A DNA stretch of 10,435 bases, taken from positions 1 to 10,435 of the forward strand of contig JAGGTG010000138.1 in NCBI GenBank assembly GCA_021163905.1, in the 5' to 3' direction. The stretch's first letter is position 1. The number at the start of each line of letters is the position of its first letter. The notes beneath the pieces are model-generated. The model was not told the DNA's origin, did not search any database, and worked only from the letters and a program-made list of their open reading frames with translations. Below, in pieces: positions 6,937 through 10,435 of this stretch. Source of the DNA: Candidatus Aerophobota bacterium (GTDB lineage Bacteria > Aerophobota > Aerophobia > Aerophobales > B3-G15). A program made the translations under genes and the position numbers.

Positions 6937-6958
6937 TGTTCTATAATAATGAACATTG
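6934..6958. promoter_or_regulatory. Inverted repeat over the iclR start, possible operator
   Basis: CATTGTTC (6934-6941) and GAACATTG (6951-6958) form 8-bp arms with one mismatching pair around a 9-bp A/T core. The site lies just downstream of the predicted iclR transcription start and includes the ATG at 6936. This is a suitable place for repressor binding or autoregulation; the binding protein is inferred only from position. Confidence 0.45.
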
Positions 6959-6971
6959 TTTATCATTATAA

Positions 6972-7000
6972 AATATACCATAACTTAAAAAGGATGTCAA
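6972..7000 (-). promoter_or_regulatory. Predicted sigma-70-type promoter of the iclR-TRAP operon
   Basis: The - strand has a consensus -35 box TTGACA (7000-6995), a 17-bp spacer and TATATT (6977-6972) as -10 box. Transcription should begin near 6966-6964. This rules out the ATG at 6981 as start and leaves little or no leader before the ATG at 6966. Confidence 0.65.
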
Positions 7001-7052
7001 AGCTAATTGAGAGGGTAATGCTTCGTATCTTCCCTCAATTAACTTGACATCC
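6992..7052. repeat. 61-bp imperfect inverted repeat between divergent promoters
   Basis: GGATGTCAA (6992-7000) is mirrored exactly by TTGACATCC (7044-7052), and TAATTGA..GGG (7004-7015) by CCCTCAATTA (7032-7041) with a 2-base insertion. All arms share a centre near 7022; the middle 16 bases (7016-7031) are unpaired. The outer arms contain the -35 boxes of both predicted promoters. As both start sites lie outside it, it probably acts as DNA, as an operator or a shared promoter-control element, rather than as an RNA hairpin. Confidence 0.7.
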
Positions 7053-7071
7053 ATATGAAATTGGCTATTTT
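7044..7071 (+). promoter_or_regulatory. Predicted promoter of the mtlD-like operon
   Basis: TTGACA (7044-7049), a 16-bp spacer and TATTTT (7066-7071) face right. The predicted start near 7077-7079 would leave a leader of only about 10 nt and cut into the AGGTG ribosome site at 7077-7081. Either the message is nearly leaderless or the true promoter differs. The -35 box equals the one used in the opposite direction. Confidence 0.45.
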
Positions 7072-7086
7072 AAAGTAGGTGCTTTG

Positions 7087-8256
7087 ATGAAAAAAGTGGT
7101 ACAGTTTGGAGCAGGTAATATTGGAAGAGGATTTCTGGGGCAACTTTTCAATAGTTCGGGTTATGAAATAGTATTTGTAGATATCGATCCAAGGATAATC
7201 AATTCTCTTAATCAAAAAGGGTCTTATCGTCTTAAGATTGTGGGAGATAATCCCCAGGAAATCGTCATAGATAAAGTAAAAGCGATAAATGCAGAGGATG
7301 TTGATCGTGTTGTAGAGGAAATTAGAGGGGCAGAGCTTCTGGCAACTGCAGTAGGTGCAAAAAATCTCCCATCTGTTGCTCATCTTATAGCAAAAGGAAT
7401 AGAAAAAAGAGCCAAAGAAAATATAAAAGAACCTATTAATCTTATAATCTGTGAGAATTTACCCCATGCCAGCAAGGTTCTTAAAAAATATCTCCTAAAG
7501 GAAATTGATCCTTCATTTATCAATTACCTCAATACCTATCTTGGACTTGTAGAGTCAGTTGTCAGTAGAATGGTTCCGGTTATCCCCCAAGAAATTAGAG
7601 AAAAAGATCCTACCTTTATAATGGCCGAGGAGTACAGTATCCTTCCTGTTGATAAAAATGGGTTTAAGGGAAAAATTCCCAAAATAAAAGGAATAATTCC
7701 TTACCCCAATCTTTTTGCCTATGAAGAGCAAAAACTATTCACCCATAATACGGGACATGCCGTATGTGCTTATCTTGGTTATCAAAAGGGCTACAGGTAT
7801 ATATGGGAATCTATACAGGATAATGAAATAAGAGGGACAGTTGAAAATGCCCTGACAGAAACTTCCAAAGCTCTTGTAAAAAAACACCATTTTAAATTGG
7901 AGGAACAACAAAATCTGGTAAAGGACCTACTTCATAGATTTGCAAATAAAGCTCTCGGCGATACGGTAATTAGAGTTGGAAGAGACCCTATACGTAAACT
8001 TGGACCTAATGATAGATTAATTGGAGCAGCAAAGTTAGCTTTAAAATACGAAATTATCCCTGTTAATATATGCAGGGGTATAGCAGCTGCTATTTTTTTT
8101 GATTATTCAAAGGATCCTGAAGCAGTTAAGTTAGTCAGATTGAGAGAAAAAGAAGGAGTAGATGGAGTGCTGAAAAATATCTGTCAGATTGATCCCCGGG
8201 GGAAAATAGCACAGCTCGTGAAGAAAAATGTAGAGGATGGAAGATTCAAAATTTGA
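7087..8256 (+). CDS. mtlD: Mannitol-1-phosphate 5-dehydrogenase family protein (polyol-specific long-chain dehydrogenase)
   Basis: This enzyme family oxidises mannitol 1-phosphate to fructose 6-phosphate with NAD; relatives act on mannitol, fructuronate, tagaturonate and other sugar acids. At 389 residues it is slightly longer than E. coli MtlD and resembles it along its whole length. The N-terminal NAD site is FGAGNIGRGF (7-16) with an acidic VDID end to strand 2. ICENLPHASK (121-130) matches the family's ACEN block. The catalytic signature KLFTHNTGH supplies Lys216, Asn221 and His224. The C-terminal half has VGRDPIRKLGPNDRLIGA (297-314). ATG 7087 is preferred to the in-frame TTG at 7084, with AAAGTAGGTG 5 nt upstream. 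No mannitol PTS genes are present here, so the substrate may be a different polyol phosphate or sugar acid. Cytoplasmic; first gene of a two-gene operon. Confidence 0.88.
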   Translation: MKKVVQFGAGNIGRGFLGQLFNSSGYEIVFVDIDPRIINSLNQKGSYRLKIVGDNPQEIVIDKVKAINAEDVDRVVEEIRGAELLATAVGAKNLPSVAHLIAKGIEKRAKENIKEPINLIICENLPHASKVLKKYLLKEIDPSFINYLNTYLGLVESVVSRMVPVIPQEIREKDPTFIMAEEYSILPVDKNGFKGKIPKIKGIIPYPNLFAYEEQKLFTHNTGHAVCAYLGYQKGYRYIWESIQDNEIRGTVENALTETSKALVKKHHFKLEEQQNLVKDLLHRFANKALGDTVIRVGRDPIRKLGPNDRLIGAAKLALKYEIIPVNICRGIAAAIFFDYSKDPEAVKLVRLREKEGVDGVLKNICQIDPRGKIAQLVKKNVEDGRFKI

Positions 8257-8261
8257 GGAGG
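8256..8261 (+). promoter_or_regulatory. Shine-Dalgarno site fixing the start of the zinc dehydrogenase
   Basis: AGGAGG overlaps the TGA stop of the mtlD-like gene and lies 5 nt before the ATG at 8267. This makes the in-frame ATG at 8237, inside the upstream gene, an unlikely start. Confidence 0.85.
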
Positions 8262-8266
8262 AAATC

Positions 8267-9313
8267 ATGAAGGCAGTTGTTTTAAAAAACATTGAAGATA
8301 TTGAGATAAAAGATATACCCATACCTGATGTCTCTGATTCAGAAATATTAATAAAAGTTAAAGCATGCAGTATTTGTGGCACAGATATAAGGTTATTTCA
8401 TCATGGACACAAACATTTAACCTTTCCCCGTGTTATAGGACACGAAGTTTCAGGAGAAATAGTTAAGGCAGGAGATAAAGTAAGTAATTATCAGATAGGG
8501 CAAAAAGTAGCTGTAGCTCCTGCTATTCCCTGTGGTTATTGTTATTACTGTCGCAGAGGGATGCAGAGTATGTGTCTTAATTTGAGAGCTATTGGATACC
8601 ATTATAATGGAGGCTTTGCTGAATATATGCTTGTACCTGAGGATGCGGTTAAAAACGGATGTGTAAATCCCATTCCTGAGAATCTTCCTTTTGAAGAGGC
8701 AGCTCTTGCTGAGCCTCTGGCCTGTGCTATCAATGGACAGGAACTATCACATATAAGTATGGGAGATACAGTGGTGGTAGTGGGAGCAGGTCCTCTTGGT
8801 TGTATGCATGTCCAGCTTGCCAGAGTCAACGGAGCAACAAAGGTCATTCTCATTGAAATGGTTGAATCCAGAATAGAGTTTGCAAAAAAATTGGTTAATC
8901 CCGATGTGGTAATTAACCCCTCTTTTGAGGATGCTGTTGAAAGAGTAAAAGAAGAGACTAACCTAAGGGGAGCTGACAAAATAATAGTTGCCTGCCCGAG
9001 TGGTAAAGCTCAAGAAGATTCCCTGAAAATGGTTGCTCGTAGGGGAATTATTAATTTCTTTGGAGGACTTCCCAAAGATAAACCATTTATAAATTTTAAT
9101 TCTAACCTGGTTCATTATGGAGAATTTTATGTCGTGGGAACCCATGGATCAGCTCCAAGACACAATGAACTTGCCATAAATCTTATCTCCAGTGGAAGAA
9201 TTAAGGTAAAAGAGTTGATCACCCACCATTTTCCTCTTGATAGGTTTAAAGAAGCTATTAAGCTGGCAGAAAGTAGAGAAGCCATGAAAGTCGTAATTTT
9301 ACCTGAAAAATAA
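8267..9313 (+). CDS. Zinc-dependent medium-chain dehydrogenase (sorbitol/threonine dehydrogenase-like)
   Basis: A 348-residue NAD(P)-dependent alcohol or polyol dehydrogenase of the zinc-containing MDR superfamily. The catalytic zinc ligands are Cys37 (CSICGTD), His59-Glu60 (GHE) and Glu149 (AEPLAC). The structural zinc is held by Cys89, Cys92, Cys95 and Cys103. The nucleotide fold has VVGAGPLG (171-178) and Glu197 at the end of the second strand, which favours NAD over NADP. Sorbitol, galactitol-1-phosphate and threonine dehydrogenases share this layout, so the substrate cannot be settled. The upstream ATG at 8237 would add ten residues absent from relatives and lies inside mtlD. The gene starts 10 nt after the mtlD stop, so the two are surely co-transcribed and probably act on successive or related polyol/keto intermediates. 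It ends 24 nt from the converging kinase gene, with no obvious terminator between them. Confidence 0.93.
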   Translation: MKAVVLKNIEDIEIKDIPIPDVSDSEILIKVKACSICGTDIRLFHHGHKHLTFPRVIGHEVSGEIVKAGDKVSNYQIGQKVAVAPAIPCGYCYYCRRGMQSMCLNLRAIGYHYNGGFAEYMLVPEDAVKNGCVNPIPENLPFEEAALAEPLACAINGQELSHISMGDTVVVVGAGPLGCMHVQLARVNGATKVILIEMVESRIEFAKKLVNPDVVINPSFEDAVERVKEETNLRGADKIIVACPSGKAQEDSLKMVARRGIINFFGGLPKDKPFINFNSNLVHYGEFYVVGTHGSAPRHNELAINLISSGRIKVKELITHHFPLDRFKEAIKLAESREAMKVVILPEK

Positions 9314-9337
9314 GTCGATATATAAAAGATCCTTTCT

Positions 9338-10435
9338 TTAATCTGAGGGGAGGGTAAAAATAAAGTCAGCCCATTTTCCTTCCTCAGACTCAGCCCATAT
9401 TTTTCCTCCATGCTTTTGAATGATTTCTTTGGTAATAAAAAGACCTAATCCACTTCCTTGTTCTTTCCTAAATTTTTCTCCACTAAGACGAGTGAATTTA
9501 GCAAAAAGCTGATCTATTCTATCCTTAGGTATACCCTCACCTTCATTCCACACATTTATTCTACACTCTTTTTTCTCCATTCGAGCTCCTATTTTTACCA
9601 TACCTTTTTCCTTCCCATACTTTATAGCATTACTCAAAAGATTTTCCATGACTATTTTTAAAAGATCAGGATCTGCCATAATTTTAAAGGAATCAGGTAT
9701 CTCTAGTTTTAGGGTTATTCTCCTTGCCTCAAATCGACCCTTAAATTCATCCAAAACCGACTCCAAAATATCTCTTTTAAAATCAACCTCTTGTTTGTTA
9801 ACTTTTAACTCTCCTTTTTCTATTCGACTTAAATCAAGGTAATTTTTTATCATCTCACTAAGTCTTTCAGCATTTCTCAATAATATATCTACCATCTTTT
9901 TTTGGCTTTTACTTAATTCTCCTACCATCCCCTTTTCTAAAACATAGGTACTGCCCAGTATAACGGCTAGCCTATTTTTAATTTCATGAGTTACAAAACC
10001 AAGTATTTCCATGTAATTGCGGTTTATCTGTCTTAAATCATCATTTGCTTTTTTTAATTCAGTCTCTCTTCTATATAAAGCAGCAGCCATTTGATTAAAA
10101 TTTCGTGTTAACTCTTGAATCTCCAGATATGACAATTCCTGAATTTTAGGGTATTTTTTCTCTTTCTCCAAAACATAATCTGTTTCGCCTCTTGCAATAC
10201 GACGGGTTGCTTTTACCAGTCTTTTTATAGGCTCAGAAAGTCCTCGAGACAAAAGATAAGAAAGAACAAGAACAGTAGCAATCCCTCCAAATATTATAGG
10301 TAAAAAACTCAGAAGGATTCTATTTCTAATATCAATATATTTATCTTCCAGAACACCAACATACAACATTCCTATTATTCCGTGATCAGGGTCGTATATT
10401 GGTTCGTAAGCTGAGATATACCAATTGTTGACTAC
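9338..10435 (-). CDS. Sensor histidine kinase with Cache-like sensor remnant and HAMP domain (5' end outside the window)
   Basis: A membrane sensor kinase of a two-component system. The frame stays open past the ATG at 10369 to the window edge: the extra 22 codons read VVNNWYISAYEPIYDPDHG then IIG. This matches the C-terminal end of an extracellular Cache domain running on into MLYVGVLEDKY, so 10369 is not the real start. Numbering from that Met: membrane segment about 18-40, HAMP about 41-100, a coiled linker, HisKA with phospho-acceptor His128 in VTHEIKN, and the N box with Asn243 and Asn247 (ENLLSNAIKYG). The G1 box is WNEGEGIP with Asn where Asp is commonest, the G2 box is GSGLGLFITKEI, and TLP closes the ATPase domain. 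No response regulator is in the window; if encoded nearby it lies to the right, upstream. The ligand is probably a small extracellular molecule, possibly related to the neighbouring transport genes (inference). Confidence 0.93.
   Translation of the reverse strand, partial: VVNNWYISAYEPIYDPDHGIIGMLYVGVLEDKYIDIRNRILLSFLPIIFGGIATVLVLSYLLSRGLSEPIKRLVKATRRIARGETDYVLEKEKKYPKIQELSYLEIQELTRNFNQMAAALYRRETELKKANDDLRQINRNYMEILGFVTHEIKNRLAVILGSTYVLEKGMVGELSKSQKKMVDILLRNAERLSEMIKNYLDLSRIEKGELKVNKQEVDFKRDILESVLDEFKGRFEARRITLKLEIPDSFKIMADPDLLKIVMENLLSNAIKYGKEKGMVKIGARMEKKECRINVWNEGEGIPKDRIDQLFAKFTRLSGEKFRKEQGSGLGLFITKEIIQKHGGKIWAESEEGKWADFIFTLPSD

Noticed and set aside
6992..7052. Transcription terminator
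   Set aside because: The inverted repeat lies upstream of both divergent genes and outside both predicted transcripts, and no T-run follows the stem in either direction.
7039..7383. Reverse-strand 114-codon open frame
   Set aside because: It runs antisense to the start of the well-supported mtlD-like gene and across the promoter region; the protein has no recognisable features.
8237..8266. Upstream ATG start for the zinc dehydrogenase
   Set aside because: It lies inside the mtlD-like gene and lacks a good ribosome site; AGGAGG at 8256-8261 points to the ATG at 8267.
8602..8979. Reverse-strand 125-codon open frame
   Set aside because: It is antisense within the zinc dehydrogenase, whose metal and NAD motifs are intact; the Ser/Thr/Pro-rich translation looks like a frame shadow.
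9314..9337. Bidirectional terminator between the convergent genes
   Set aside because: The 24-nt gap contains no stem of useful length; transcripts may overlap instead.

Overview
The window looks like a chromosomal piece of an AT-rich, probably Gram-negative and possibly anaerobic bacterium. The support is a CMP-Kdo synthetase (lipopolysaccharide chemistry), a TRAP uptake system with a secreted binding protein, an IclR regulator, strong AGGAGG-type ribosome binding sites and very short intergenic gaps. The Lys/Glu/Ile-rich proteins would suit a candidate lineage such as Atribacterota, but that placement is a guess; nothing here fixes the taxonomy.

Layout, left to right. Bases 1-27 can fold into a GC-rich hairpin. 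Bases 32-217 are a degenerate tandem array of about 21 units of 8-9 bp (consensus ACCAAACAN), apparently non-coding. From 251 to 6936 seven genes read leftwards, most likely as one operon. In transcription order they are: an IclR regulator (start about 6936), the TRAP binding protein dctP, the small permease dctQ, the large permease dctM, a 401-residue protein of unknown function, the CMP-Kdo synthetase kdsB, and a DapA/NanA-family pyruvate-type aldolase. Gaps after dctQ are -10 to about 37 nt. A hairpin with a U-rich tail lies between dctP and dctQ, the usual place for trimming membrane-subunit expression below binding-protein expression.

A divergent control region separates iclR from the rightward genes. 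It holds two outward-facing TTGACA boxes inside a 61-bp imperfect inverted repeat, and a second inverted repeat covers the likely iclR start codon. Rightwards run a mannitol-1-phosphate 5-dehydrogenase-family gene (mtlD-like, from 7087) and, 10 nt on, a zinc-dependent medium-chain polyol/alcohol dehydrogenase (from 8267). A sensor histidine kinase converges on them from the right. Its reading frame is open to the window edge, so its N-terminus lies outside.

Interpretation (inference): this is a regulated uptake-and-catabolism locus for a carboxylated sugar or sugar acid. TRAP would import it. The two oxidoreductases, the aldolase and perhaps the 401-residue protein would process it, and IclR would control both directions. 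A CMP-Kdo synthetase beside an aldolase that lacks the dihydrodipicolinate-synthase arginine raises the possibility that 3-deoxy-ulosonic acids are handled here. The substrate cannot be read from sequence alone.
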